Assembly (NCBI GenBank): GCA_964623885.1
Contig: CAZUVM010000065.1
Span: forward strand, 1 to 25,271
Reading direction: 5' to 3'
Source of the DNA: CAZUVM01 sp964623885
Lineage (GTDB): Bacteria; Verrucomicrobiota; Verrucomicrobiia; Limisphaerales; UBA8199
Length of the DNA stretch: 25,271 nt
The notes under the pieces are model-generated. The model ran no database searches, was not told the origin of the DNA, and saw nothing but the letters and a program-made list of their open reading frames with translations. A program made the position numbers and the translations under genes. Of the stretch, positions 7,231-19,265 are shown piece by piece (positions within the stretch are counted from its first letter, which is position 1; the number at the start of each line of letters is the position of its first letter).

Positions 7231-8028
7231 TTGCAGAATTGGCGTTACATTGAATTGGGTCAGTCAATTCGGCGCCGGGGTTTTACGCTTATCGAACTCC
7301 TGGCCGTTATAGCCACAATAGCGATCCTGGCCGCCCTTTTGCTACCTGTTCTAGGCCGAGCCAAAATTAAAGCGCAACGGACTGCTTGTTTTTCGAATTT
7401 GCGCCAGTTGGGTTTGGCATGGATGGCCTATGCCCACGACAACGGCGGCATGCTAGTCCCCTCTAGCACAAACAGCCCAGACGTGTGGGTGAAAGGCAAC
7501 ATGACCAGCGCCAATGACGCCACTAATGCCAATTTGATTCGCGACGGGAAATTGTACGATTCCAGTCAAAGCGTGGGAATTTACCATTGTCCGGGCGATC
7601 AGGGCGTCACGATCGACGGCAAAACCGTTGCCTCGGTACGGAGCTACGCGATGAACGGCTTTATGGGCGCCCGCGACGTCGCGCTCGGACCAATTCCCAT
7701 GTCGGCCAACAACTACGTGTGGTTTTACAGCAAGGATTCCGAACTGCCCCGGCCTTCCCAATTATTCGTCCTGATCGACGAAGATGAACGCACCATCGAC
7801 GATGGTTCCTTCGCGACCGATCCCACTGGCGGCATGTGGTGGGAAATGCCCGCGCTTTCAGATCATCGACACGACTTCAGCTACACGCTGGCATTTGCCG
7901 ATGGCCACGCCGAAGTGTGGCGCGTCCGCGACCCGCGCACCTTGCAAGTCACTACTGGAGAAACCGAGCAATCCGGTAATGCCGACCTGGCCCGCCTGGC
8001 CACCGCCAGCACCACCCCGCGCCAGTAG
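7231..8028 (+). CDS. Prepilin-like protein with N-terminal methylation motif and H-x9-DG motif
   Basis: The 265-residue protein carries a type IV pilin/type II secretion N-methylation signal: basic RRR, then G|FTLIELLAVIATIAILAALL (cleavage after Gly near residue 17), followed by LLPVLGRAKIKAQRTACFSNLRQLGLAWMAYAHDNGG. The C-terminal part contains HDFSYTLAFADGHAEVW, matching the H-x9-DG motif of the large pseudopilin-like families of Verrucomicrobiota and Planctomycetota. It is probably a membrane-anchored, surface-exposed pseudopilin-like protein; its role is unknown. An upstream in-frame TAA at 7225-7227 limits the start to TTG 7231 or later. A short ATG frame at 7215 ends after 12 codons. 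TATAGT at 7207-7212 could be a -10 box and would give a very short leader. Confidence 0.85.
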   Translation: MQNWRYIELGQSIRRRGFTLIELLAVIATIAILAALLLPVLGRAKIKAQRTACFSNLRQLGLAWMAYAHDNGGMLVPSSTNSPDVWVKGNMTSANDATNANLIRDGKLYDSSQSVGIYHCPGDQGVTIDGKTVASVRSYAMNGFMGARDVALGPIPMSANNYVWFYSKDSELPRPSQLFVLIDEDERTIDDGSFATDPTGGMWWEMPALSDHRHDFSYTLAFADGHAEVWRVRDPRTLQVTTGETEQSGNADLARLATASTTPRQ

Positions 8029-8039
8029 GCGTCTCCTGG

Positions 8040-8062
8040 CTCTCTGCCCTTTGTGCTCTGCG
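8040..8062. repeat. Short dispersed-type motif, copy 2
   Basis: The sequence ctctctgccctttgtgctctgcg lies in the 43-nt gap between the pilin-like gene and the YCII/DUF1080 gene. It resembles the motif at 7115-7136. With only two diverged copies in the window, its repeat status is tentative. Confidence 0.35.
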
Positions 8063-8071
8063 ATATTTCGC

Positions 8072-9361
8072 ATGAAATCTCTCATTGCTGTATCGCTATT
8101 CGCACTGCCGCTGTTGTGCCCGGCTCAACCTCATTCGGACATCGACCAGGTGCAGTTTGTATTCCTCAATACCGGTCAGGAGCACGACAAGGTCAAGGGC
8201 CTGCCGAAGGAAGAGGTCAGCCGTATGCAGGCAGCCCACGTCGGAAACTTCGGGACGCTCTATGACCAAGGTCGGCTGTTCGCTGCAGGCCCACTTGGCG
8301 ACAACGGCCGGATTCGCGGGATAGTCATCCTGGCTCCCCAAACGGAGGCCAAAGCCGGCGAATGCTTCGTAGCGGATCCTTTCGTGAAGAACGGCATTTT
8401 GGGCGTAGAAATGCATCCGTGGCGCGTGGACCTCATGAAGTTCTCCGCGCCCAAAACGCCTTTTCAAATCGCGCAGCACACTCTTGTCATCATCAGAAGA
8501 GGTACGAATTGGGGGAAAGCGAAGGCGAACCTCACCGAAAATGCCATGTTCGATCTGTTTCCCTCCTTGAAAGCAAAAGCACGCTCGGGAGAATTAGCCA
8601 TCTCCGGTGCGTTCCTGGACAGCGGCGATAAATTGGGAGCACTAATCTTTCACTCAACCAACCGAACCGAGATCCAGGCCGAGCTGGAGAAAGAGCCGGC
8701 AGTGGCCACCGGCCGCGTCGTAGTGGAGCTTCATCCTCAGTACCTGGGCGCCGGAACGTTCAGGGACAGTGCCGACATTGTCCCACCTAAACCCGGTAAG
8801 CGGATCAAGCTCTTTGACGGCAAAACATTCAACGGCTGGGGGGGTGACACGCAGCGCACGTGGCGAATCGACTCGCGCGCTCTCGTGGGCGGCAACCTTG
8901 AGCAAACCGTGCCGCACAATGAGTTTTTGTGCACGACGCGGCAGTTCAAGAATTTCGACCTGCGCCTCAAAGTGAAACTGACAGGAACAGGGTTCGTCAA
9001 CGGTGGCATCCAGTTTCGCAGTCAACGCTGCCAGGACCCGCCGTACGAAATGACCGGCTACCAGGCCGACATGGGCGAGGGCTATTGGGGCAGCCTTTAT
9101 GATGAGTCACGCCGAAACAAAACGCTCGCCCATACCTACGCGACGATCATTCACCGCATCCTCAAGCTCAACGACTGGAATGATTACATCATTCGCTGCG
9201 AAGACCGTCATGTACGGCTTTGGCTAAACGGTGTACTTACCGTGGATTACCTCGAAGATGACAGCTCGATACCGCTCACAGGCTTCATCGGCCTGCAAAT
9301 CCATGGCGGCGGTAAAGCCGAAGCATTCTACCGGGACATAACACTTGAAGAACTGCCTTAA
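8072..9361 (+). CDS. Secreted two-YCII-like plus DUF1080 (3-keto-disaccharide hydrolase-type) protein
   Basis: The reading frame extends upstream to 7784 inside the preceding gene, but ATG 8072 gives a textbook signal peptide (MKSLIAVSLFALPLLCPAQ) and is chosen here, for 429 residues. About residues 28-120 look like a YCII domain: AHVGNFGTLYDQGRLFAAGP, then ADPFVKNGILGVEMHPW. About 128-230 looks like a second, degenerate copy: FPSLKAKARSGELAISGAF, then EKEPAVATGRVVVELHPQY. Residues about 245-428 are DUF1080, a concanavalin-like sandwich: IKLFDGKTFNGWGG, FVNGGIQFRSQR, YEMTGYQADMG, and LKLNDWNDYIIRCEDRHVRLWLNG in outline. DUF1080 members include 3-keto-disaccharide hydrolases. The protein is probably periplasmic or extracellular; its substrate is unknown. 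Confidence 0.85.
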   Translation: MKSLIAVSLFALPLLCPAQPHSDIDQVQFVFLNTGQEHDKVKGLPKEEVSRMQAAHVGNFGTLYDQGRLFAAGPLGDNGRIRGIVILAPQTEAKAGECFVADPFVKNGILGVEMHPWRVDLMKFSAPKTPFQIAQHTLVIIRRGTNWGKAKANLTENAMFDLFPSLKAKARSGELAISGAFLDSGDKLGALIFHSTNRTEIQAELEKEPAVATGRVVVELHPQYLGAGTFRDSADIVPPKPGKRIKLFDGKTFNGWGGDTQRTWRIDSRALVGGNLEQTVPHNEFLCTTRQFKNFDLRLKVKLTGTGFVNGGIQFRSQRCQDPPYEMTGYQADMGEGYWGSLYDESRRNKTLAHTYATIIHRILKLNDWNDYIIRCEDRHVRLWLNGVLTVDYLEDDSSIPLTGFIGLQIHGGGKAEAFYRDITLEELP

Positions 9362-9439
9362 CCAGTAACCAGCGCTAGTCTCTTAGCGGCGCCGTATCGA
9401 CGATTTTTATACAAAAGTCTTTCCTTTGGTGTCTATCCA

Positions 9440-10000
9440 GTGAAGTTTCGTGTTGTGATCGGCGATCAACAGGCCGGCTGGTGCGAAGCGCTGTATCGGG
9501 ATAAGGCAGCGGAGCTTATCCTGTACGGGCGCGCGCTGGGTCTCAGCCATGGGGAAGCTGAAGACGTTGTACAGGATACATTTGTGGCGCTGATGCGGCG
9601 GGCTCAGCCACCCCTCAAACCCGACCATTATTGCGTCCGCACGTTCCGAAATAGAGCCCTAAATTACCGGCGCAGCCTGTGGCGGCGACTCACACGGGAA
9701 TGGGAATCACGCCGCTGGTTCGAGAATAGTCCTGGCGAATCACCCGCCGAACGCGAGGCCATGCACGCGCTCACCCGCCTCCCGCAGGAACAGCGAGAGG
9801 TTATCGTCTTGAAGATTTGGCACGAATACACCTTCGAGGAAATTGGCGAGTTGCTGGCGATCTCCCCTAACACCGCGGCCGGCCGCTATCGATATGGCCT
9901 GCTGAAATTGCGGGCCTGTTTGAAAGGTACAGAGTATGAGCGAACTGAAAGACTTGGAGACACAATTGCGCTCTTGGGCGCCTCGCCGCCCGTCGGCTAG
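9440..10000 (+). CDS. ECF-type RNA polymerase sigma factor
   Basis: This 186-residue protein has a sigma-70 region 2 near residues 19-54 (LILYGRALGLSHGEAEDVVQ, DTFVALMRR) and region 4 near residues 110-160 (LTRLPQEQREVIVLKIW, then a helix-turn-helix FEEIGELLAISPNTAAGRYR). It lacks regions 1.1 and 3, as expected for an ECF sigma factor that redirects RNA polymerase to a small regulon. The start is GTG 9440; the leader has no clear Shine-Dalgarno. Its last 65 nt overlap the start of the downstream membrane protein gene, which suggests translational coupling of a sigma/anti-sigma pair. The region 4 tail runs on about 25 residues past the usual end (TERLGDTIALLGASPPVG), partly because of that overlap. 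The regulon and inducing signal are not visible. Confidence 0.9.
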   Translation: MKFRVVIGDQQAGWCEALYRDKAAELILYGRALGLSHGEAEDVVQDTFVALMRRAQPPLKPDHYCVRTFRNRALNYRRSLWRRLTREWESRRWFENSPGESPAEREAMHALTRLPQEQREVIVLKIWHEYTFEEIGELLAISPNTAAGRYRYGLLKLRACLKGTEYERTERLGDTIALLGASPPVG

Positions 10001-10340
10001 GCTCGAACGCAGGATTTTTGCCGGAGCCGCCGTTGCGAAACATGGATCGGATTCTGGACCCGAACAGCCGACTCCGTCGTTCCGTTTGCATTGGCTGGCG
10101 CCGGCCACAGTGGCTTTGCTCTTTTTGTGCGTGCTTTTCAATCCGCGCAGCAATTTCCCGCGGGCCGGCAGCACGGCTATGGTTGCCGTGGCGCTGAGCA
10201 ACCAGAGTGCGGCCGCCTGGCTGCCCGGCAGCTTTGCTTGCGGGCAAAACAGCCTCCCTGCCGAAACTTTCGAATGGACAAACGGCAGTCGTTCGACTTC
10301 TAGTATCGGGCCGGTAACCGCCCCGCGAGGGACGAATTAG
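9936..10340 (+). CDS. Small single-span membrane protein, possible anti-sigma factor
   Basis: This 134-residue frame begins with ATG 9936 (MSELKDLETQLRSWAPRRPS) inside the 3' end of the sigma gene. It has a soluble, charged N-terminal part of about 50 residues, one hydrophobic span near residues 52-69 (LAPATVALLFLCVLF) and a short outer tail. This topology and the overlap with an ECF sigma gene fit an anti-sigma factor. I see no HxxxCxxC zinc motif, and the N-terminal part is shorter than a typical ZAS domain. The function is inferred from position only. In the next 30 codons another frame continues with a hydrophobic stretch, so a frameshifted longer ancestor is possible. Confidence 0.55.
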   Translation: MSELKDLETQLRSWAPRRPSARLERRIFAGAAVAKHGSDSGPEQPTPSFRLHWLAPATVALLFLCVLFNPRSNFPRAGSTAMVAVALSNQSAAAWLPGSFACGQNSLPAETFEWTNGSRSTSSIGPVTAPRGTN

Positions 10341-10493
10341 GCTGGCTCTGGCCGCCTTCATTATCCTGCCTGCCTGCAACCCGATGGTGGCCTTTGGCCC
10401 TCCAAGGGGACGAGCGATATCGCTCCGAAATGCCGGCCACAGCGGACGTTAGCAGGCGGGCCGAAGCTGTATAGCAAGACAGGTTTACGACGA
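10341..10493 (+). other. Intergenic spacer with a 14-bp palindrome
   Basis: No gene is supported in this spacer. It holds the perfect palindrome GAGCGATATCGCTC (10412-10425). One frame reads a short hydrophobic stretch (LALAAFIILPACNPMVAFG) with no start codon, which may be a remnant of a longer upstream gene. The spacer frame in phase with the DUF2723 gene has a stop about 20 nt before its ATG, so that gene cannot extend upstream. Confidence 0.4.
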
Positions 10494-13400
10494 ATGAACA
10501 ACGATAAAGGTCCAACGCCCGCTCCGAAACCACCCTCGGCTCCCACTGCTTCTGCCCCCAAAACCGCTGCGTCAACGCCTCCGCCAAAGACCCCGTCCTC
10601 ACCGCAGCTCCGCCCTGCCCCGCTTTTTCGCCGGGTCGATTGGCTAACTTTCCTCATCACCTTCGCGGTTGTTTGGGTTGGCTATTATCTAACGATTGCC
10701 CCTGAAATGACGCTCGAGGATTCAGGTGAGCTGGCGACCGGATCATTTTATGCCGGCATTCCGCATCCCCCGGGTTACCCGGTTTGGACGATTTACACGT
10801 GGTTGTGGACGGTGCTGTTGCCCGTAGGGAACGTGGCCTGGCGCGTAGCACTAGGGGAAGCGACCGGCGGCGCGTTGGCTGCTGGGCTGCTGGGCATGCT
10901 GGTCTCCCGGGGCAGCAGCTTACTCATGGAGGGCATTGAAGAACTCAAGGCTATGGCGGGCACGTGGGAAAGCGCGATTTGCATCACCTCCGGGTTTGTG
11001 GCGGGCCTTCTGATAGGGTTTAACGGGTTCATGTGGAGCCAGTCGGTCATCGTGGAGGTTTACTCGTTCAGCGTCGCCTCCCTGATGGTGGTGCTGTTAT
11101 GCCTGCTGCGCTGGATCTATGCGCCGCACCAGCGACGATACCTGTACCTGGCCCTGTTTTTCCACGGGATCTCCTTCACCAACCACCAGACGCTCATCGT
11201 GGCGGCCATGGGTATCGAAGCCGCCATTGCCGCCGCCAATTTTCGAATGGGGCGAAATCTGTTTCTGGGCAACATTATCCTCTTCTTTGGGGGACTGATC
11301 CTCAAGGGCGAGCACATCCTAACGGCCCTTGATCAAAACTTTGCCGTGTTCGTTATTTTTATCATCGTGGGCATCTGCTCGATTGCCCTTTATGTGTGGT
11401 TCGCAATTCTGACGAAGGAAACGTTCGCGGAGCTCTGCCTTGATGTTTCGATGGTGGCGTTCTGTTTGTTGGTCGTTGCCATCCCTTCCATCGGCATCAT
11501 CGGTCTTGTGCTCGCGCTTGGCGCCGCTGCAGGTTGGGTTTTTTACGCCCGACTGACGTGGAAGCTGGGCTGGGAATGGCTGGTAGTCATCATTTGCGGC
11601 TTCTGCTGGATAGCAGGCGCAGCATTCTATTTTTACATGCCGCTGGCGGGCATGAGCAATCCGCCAATGGAATGGGGTTATCCGCGCACCGTTGAAGGAT
11701 TCTTCCACGCCTTCACGCGCGGCCAGTACGAAAAGACCACGCCGACGGATATCTTTCACGACCCAGGCCGCTTCATAACGCAATTGAGCATGTTGGGGCG
11801 CGGTATCATCGAGGAGTTTAACTGGGTGTACGCGTTCCTGGCGCTGGTGCCGTTCCTGTTCTTTTTCAAGTTGCATCGCCGGGAGCGCTCGTGGCTCGTT
11901 GGCTTGACTTCGATTTACCTCTGCCTCGGCGTGTTGCTGCTGATCCTGCTGAATCCTCCCCCGGACCGCGCTGCCCAGGAACTGGTCCGCGTTTTCTTTA
12001 CGGCGTCGCACACCATCATTTCGATCCTGATTGGCTACGGTCTGACGTTGATTGCCGCATTCATGGCCACTCATTATGCACGTTTCCGGGCCTGGGGCAT
12101 CGTTGGAGCAGGCGTAGCTCTCGCGCTGGCGCTCATCTCCTTCACGGAGAACATCCGCGATCATTATTTCGGCGAAACGGCACCGACGGACCTGGGACAG
12201 ATCTTTTCGATTGTCGGCCAATCATTCACCGACAAATACCAATACGGCCTGCCGGTATATGCCGAACTGCTGTTGATTGGCATCGCGCTCATATTTCTAA
12301 GCGCGCTCTGGTTCTATCGCCAACGGGCGCCGCTGGCCATTACCCTGGGCCTGTTCGCTTTGATGCCTCTGCATTCGATAATGACCCACTGGGCAGACAA
12401 CGAGGAGCGCGGCCATTGGTTCGGCTACTGGTTCGGCCATGACATGTTTACGCCACCGTTCAAAGGCTCCGACGGCAAACCGCTGTACCCGGAAATGACC
12501 AAAGACGCTGTGCTGTTCGGCGGAACCGATCCCGGCCGCTTCGCACCCACCTACATGATCTTTTGCGACAGTTTTATTCCGCACAAATGTTTGCCGCCGC
12601 AGGATCAAAACTTCGATCGACGGGACGTGTATATCATTACCCAGAACGCGCTGGCTGACGGGACGTATCTGGAATACATTCGCGCTCAATACAATCGCAG
12701 CACACAAATCGACCCTCCTTTCTTCCAGGAACTCGTGCGGTCGGACAAGGAACGGGCGGACAATTATTCAACTAACATGGTGGCGCGAACGGTGCAGCCG
12801 CTCGATCGATTGTTCGAAGGGCTCGGGGCACAAATTGAGAAGCGCCGGCGCACGTCCACTTCCTGGTTTCAAGACAAGGACTTCATCGATTTGCGCGGAT
12901 TCACTACGCGGCTTCAACCCGGCCCGCAACAGGACCCCGTATCGAAGTACCTCTATGATAACCTTACGGCAGAGACCCGCGGTATGCTGACGGCAAATGC
13001 CGCAGAAGGCCGGTTGCGGAGCAGCCTGGCGCACGACCTGAACCGCATGATGGAAAAAGACCTCGAGGACAAGTCCCACGCGTTCTACAGCGCCGACAGG
13101 TTCAAGCAGGTGCAGCTCTCGGAGTATCTTCAGGATTTCATCAAGCAGAATCCACAGAGCGACACGCGTGTGCGCCTTGACCGGCTGCTGCTGGAAGCAG
13201 CTTATCCCAGGGAAGTCGCCAAGACCCTGGGTGGCGTTTATCCTGATCGGGAAATCTACACCCCCACCCCTGAAGATTTGTCGAAATGCTTCAATGATTA
13301 CATGCTCGATGCCCAACGAAGATATCAGCACGATTCCCAATTCCCGAATGAGCCCCGGCAAATCAAGCCGGGCGAGAACGTGGCCCTCGATGAGAAGAGC

Positions 13401-14759
13401 GGGAGAATCTCAATCTCCGGTCAAATCGCGGTCATGTCCATCAACGCTCTCCTGTGCAGGGTGATTTTCGATCACAACCCCAAGAACGAATTCTTTGTTG
13501 AGGAAAGCTTCCCGCTGGACTGGATGTATCCGTATGAGACCCCATTTGGTGTCATTATGAAGATCAATCGGCAGCCGCTGCCGGAACTGACTGATGACAT
13601 TGTGCAGCGCGATCACCAGTTTTGGAGCCAGTATTCCCAACGGCTGATCGGAAACTGGATCACGTACGACACACCCATCAAAGACATTGCCGCGTGGGTC
13701 GAGAAAGTTTATCTGCGCCGCAATTTCAGAGGGTTCAGTGGCGACCAGGCGTTTATCCGCGACGATCAGGCACAAAAGGCATTTTCAAAACTGCGCAGCT
13801 CGATCGCCGGCGTGTACAACTGGCGCGTCATGAATGCGAAACCCGGCTCGGCGGACTACCAGCGCATGCTCAAGGAGGCGGACTTTGCGTTCCGCCAGGC
13901 CTTTGCCTTCTGCCCATACAGTCCGGAAGCCGTTTTCCGTTATACGAACCTGCTGCTGGCGCAGCAGCGCTTCGAAGATGCCTATCTCATCGCGAGCACT
14001 TGCCTCAAGCTCGACCCCTACAATTCCAGCGTCATCGGTTTGGTCAACCAGCTTGACGGCTGGCGAAAGCAGAAGGCTTCAATGACGCCAGAACAAATGG
14101 AACAAGCCCTGGCGCAACACCCGGAAGATTTTCAGGCCGGATTCAACCTGGCCAGCGCCTACTTGCAATCCGGCCAGACAGGCAAAGCCGTTGAGGTTCT
14201 CGATCGGCTCATGAACAGCCCCAGAGCAGAGCCCAATGTGTTTCGCGCGTTAGTTCAGGCCTATTCGAGCATCGGCGATACCAACAAACTCCAAACGGTC
14301 GCTGACAAATTAAATGCCATGCGCCAGGCCAATCCCTCAAATGCGGAAGCCGCGGTTGTGCTGGGCGAAACGTACCGGGTAATGCAGAAAAACGAGCTGG
14401 CAACCCAAACGTTGCAGCAGGCACTTGATAATCCAAAACTCGACGCGAATGCCGCGATGGTGCTGGCCCAGCAATACGTCGCGCTGGCGGATTATCCTCA
14501 CCTTGAAAGCGCGCTGGAAAAGCTCGCACACCTGGCTCCTACATCCCCTGAGGCGTGGTACGACTTGGCCGCTTTAAAAGCATCGTTGGGAAAAAACAGC
14601 GAGGCGCTGGCGGCGCTTAAACACGCGCTTGATTTGAACGCTCAACGGCTGAAACAAAATCCAAATTCCCCCAACCTGCTCAACAACGCTCAGACAGATC
14701 CTCGTTTTGCGGCCTTCCGACAATCGCCCGAGTTCAAACAAATGACCGGGCAGAAGTAA
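10494..14759 (+). CDS. DUF2723 (TMEM260-like, GT-C fold) membrane protein with C-terminal TPR region
   Basis: The protein has 1421 residues. A Pro/Ala-rich tail of about 44 residues precedes the first membrane span (WLTFLITFAVVWVGYYL). The DUF2723 signature follows: APEMTLEDSGELATGSFYAG, IPHPPGYPVW. About 10-13 hydrophobic spans lie before residue about 645, with an acidic first loop (Glu75/Asp76) as in GT-C glycosyltransferases. The soluble part includes LFGGTDPGRFAPTYMIF near residue 680. From about residue 1120 to the end there are TPR-like repeats (LLAQQRFEDAYLIASTCLKL, FNLASAYLQSGQTGKAVEVL, VLGETYRVMQKNELATQTLQ). The family includes human TMEM260, an O-mannosyltransferase, so a role in glycosylating exported proteins is plausible but unproven. 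It is twice the size of a plain DUF2723 core. The start ATG 10494 is fixed by an upstream stop. Confidence 0.88.
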   Translation: MNNDKGPTPAPKPPSAPTASAPKTAASTPPPKTPSSPQLRPAPLFRRVDWLTFLITFAVVWVGYYLTIAPEMTLEDSGELATGSFYAGIPHPPGYPVWTIYTWLWTVLLPVGNVAWRVALGEATGGALAAGLLGMLVSRGSSLLMEGIEELKAMAGTWESAICITSGFVAGLLIGFNGFMWSQSVIVEVYSFSVASLMVVLLCLLRWIYAPHQRRYLYLALFFHGISFTNHQTLIVAAMGIEAAIAAANFRMGRNLFLGNIILFFGGLILKGEHILTALDQNFAVFVIFIIVGICSIALYVWFAILTKETFAELCLDVSMVAFCLLVVAIPSIGIIGLVLALGAAAGWVFYARLTWKLGWEWLVVIICGFCWIAGAAFYFYMPLAGMSNPPMEWGYPRTVEGFFHAFTRGQYEKTTPTDIFHDPGRFITQLSMLGRGIIEEFNWVYAFLALVPFLFFFKLHRRERSWLVGLTSIYLCLGVLLLILLNPPPDRAAQELVRVFFTASHTIISILIGYGLTLIAAFMATHYARFRAWGIVGAGVALALALISFTENIRDHYFGETAPTDLGQIFSIVGQSFTDKYQYGLPVYAELLLIGIALIFLSALWFYRQRAPLAITLGLFALMPLHSIMTHWADNEERGHWFGYWFGHDMFTPPFKGSDGKPLYPEMTKDAVLFGGTDPGRFAPTYMIFCDSFIPHKCLPPQDQNFDRRDVYIITQNALADGTYLEYIRAQYNRSTQIDPPFFQELVRSDKERADNYSTNMVARTVQPLDRLFEGLGAQIEKRRRTSTSWFQDKDFIDLRGFTTRLQPGPQQDPVSKYLYDNLTAETRGMLTANAAEGRLRSSLAHDLNRMMEKDLEDKSHAFYSADRFKQVQLSEYLQDFIKQNPQSDTRVRLDRLLLEAAYPREVAKTLGGVYPDREIYTPTPEDLSKCFNDYMLDAQRRYQHDSQFPNEPRQIKPGENVALDEKSGRISISGQIAVMSINALLCRVIFDHNPKNEFFVEESFPLDWMYPYETPFGVIMKINRQPLPELTDDIVQRDHQFWSQYSQRLIGNWITYDTPIKDIAAWVEKVYLRRNFRGFSGDQAFIRDDQAQKAFSKLRSSIAGVYNWRVMNAKPGSADYQRMLKEADFAFRQAFAFCPYSPEAVFRYTNLLLAQQRFEDAYLIASTCLKLDPYNSSVIGLVNQLDGWRKQKASMTPEQMEQALAQHPEDFQAGFNLASAYLQSGQTGKAVEVLDRLMNSPRAEPNVFRALVQAYSSIGDTNKLQTVADKLNAMRQANPSNAEAAVVLGETYRVMQKNELATQTLQQALDNPKLDANAAMVLAQQYVALADYPHLESALEKLAHLAPTSPEAWYDLAALKASLGKNSEALAALKHALDLNAQRLKQNPNSPNLLNNAQTDPRFAAFRQSPEFKQMTGQK

Positions 14760-14780
14760 GACGGTATCCACCAGGATCAC
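14760..14780 (-). pseudogene. vapC-like PIN toxin start, truncated after first catalytic Asp
   Basis: Reading leftward from GTG 14780, the frame gives V-I-L-V-D-T, the canonical first strand of a PIN-domain (VapC) ribonuclease, in which the Asp is the first metal ligand. Homology stops there: the next codons are the reverse of the DUF2723 gene end. The start overlaps the stop of the upstream antitoxin-like frame by GTGA, the classic vapB-vapC overlap. The rest of the toxin is absent, so this is a decayed stub joined within a few bases of the neighbour's stop codon. Confidence 0.5.
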
Positions 14781-14938
14781 GGACGCGTCCTCCGCAACAA
14801 TTCTTCACCAGAGATGTCGCCATCCCAGGTTCCGGCGCGCGCGCGGATTTGTTGGACGATGGCATTGCGCGCTCCGGCGCCATGTCGAACGTAATCCGCG
14901 GCCGCCTGGCGTAAAACTTCAGTCGGTCGGGAGATTCT
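14777..14938 (-). pseudogene. Antitoxin-like (vapB-type) remnant lacking a start
   Basis: On the minus strand a frame reads RISRPTEVLRQAAADYVRHG, then a linker GARNAIVQQIRARAG and a tail TWDGDISGEELLRRTRP, ending at TGA 14779-14777. The helical DNA-binding-like core followed by a short acidic/Trp-containing tail fits a small type II antitoxin that wraps a PIN toxin; the exact family is uncertain. The open frame goes back only to a TGA at 14977-14975 and contains no ATG, GTG or TTG before RIS, so the N-terminus is missing or frameshifted. Together with the truncated toxin start next to it, this is a dead vapBC-like module. Confidence 0.5.
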
Positions 14939-15020
14939 GCTGCATTGACCAGTTTGGCTGAGAAAGGTCAGCGATCAGCATTCTCCCTACACGCGACATA
15001 ACCAGATCCAGCGGCATGAA

Positions 15021-15055
15021 GAAAAATCCCGACAACCCAAAGGATTGCCGGGATT
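15021..15055 (-). terminator. Intrinsic terminator of the rpoBC operon
   Basis: On the minus strand, 20 nt after the rpoC stop, AATCCCGGCAATCC pairs with GGGTTGTCGGGATT around a 3-nt loop (14-bp stem with two G-U pairs). It is followed by a run of five T. This is a good Rho-independent terminator for rpoC. On the plus strand no T-run follows, so it would not stop transcription from the DUF2723 gene. Confidence 0.82.
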
Positions 15056-15074
15056 GAGATTGCTCGATGCCAGG

Positions 15075-19226
<4,152 letters not shown>

Positions 19227-19265
19227 ACAAAAAAGAGTGCTGAGTTATGATATAAGGGCACAGGA

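Noticed and set aside
7784..8071. Upstream extension of the DUF1080 gene to the start at 7784
   Set aside because: It would overlap most of the end of the pilin-like gene in another frame, and the signal peptide starts at 8072.
9362..9439. Intrinsic terminator after the DUF1080 gene
   Set aside because: Only a 5-bp stem (CGCTA/TAGCG) is seen, with the T-run more than 15 nt away; too weak to call.
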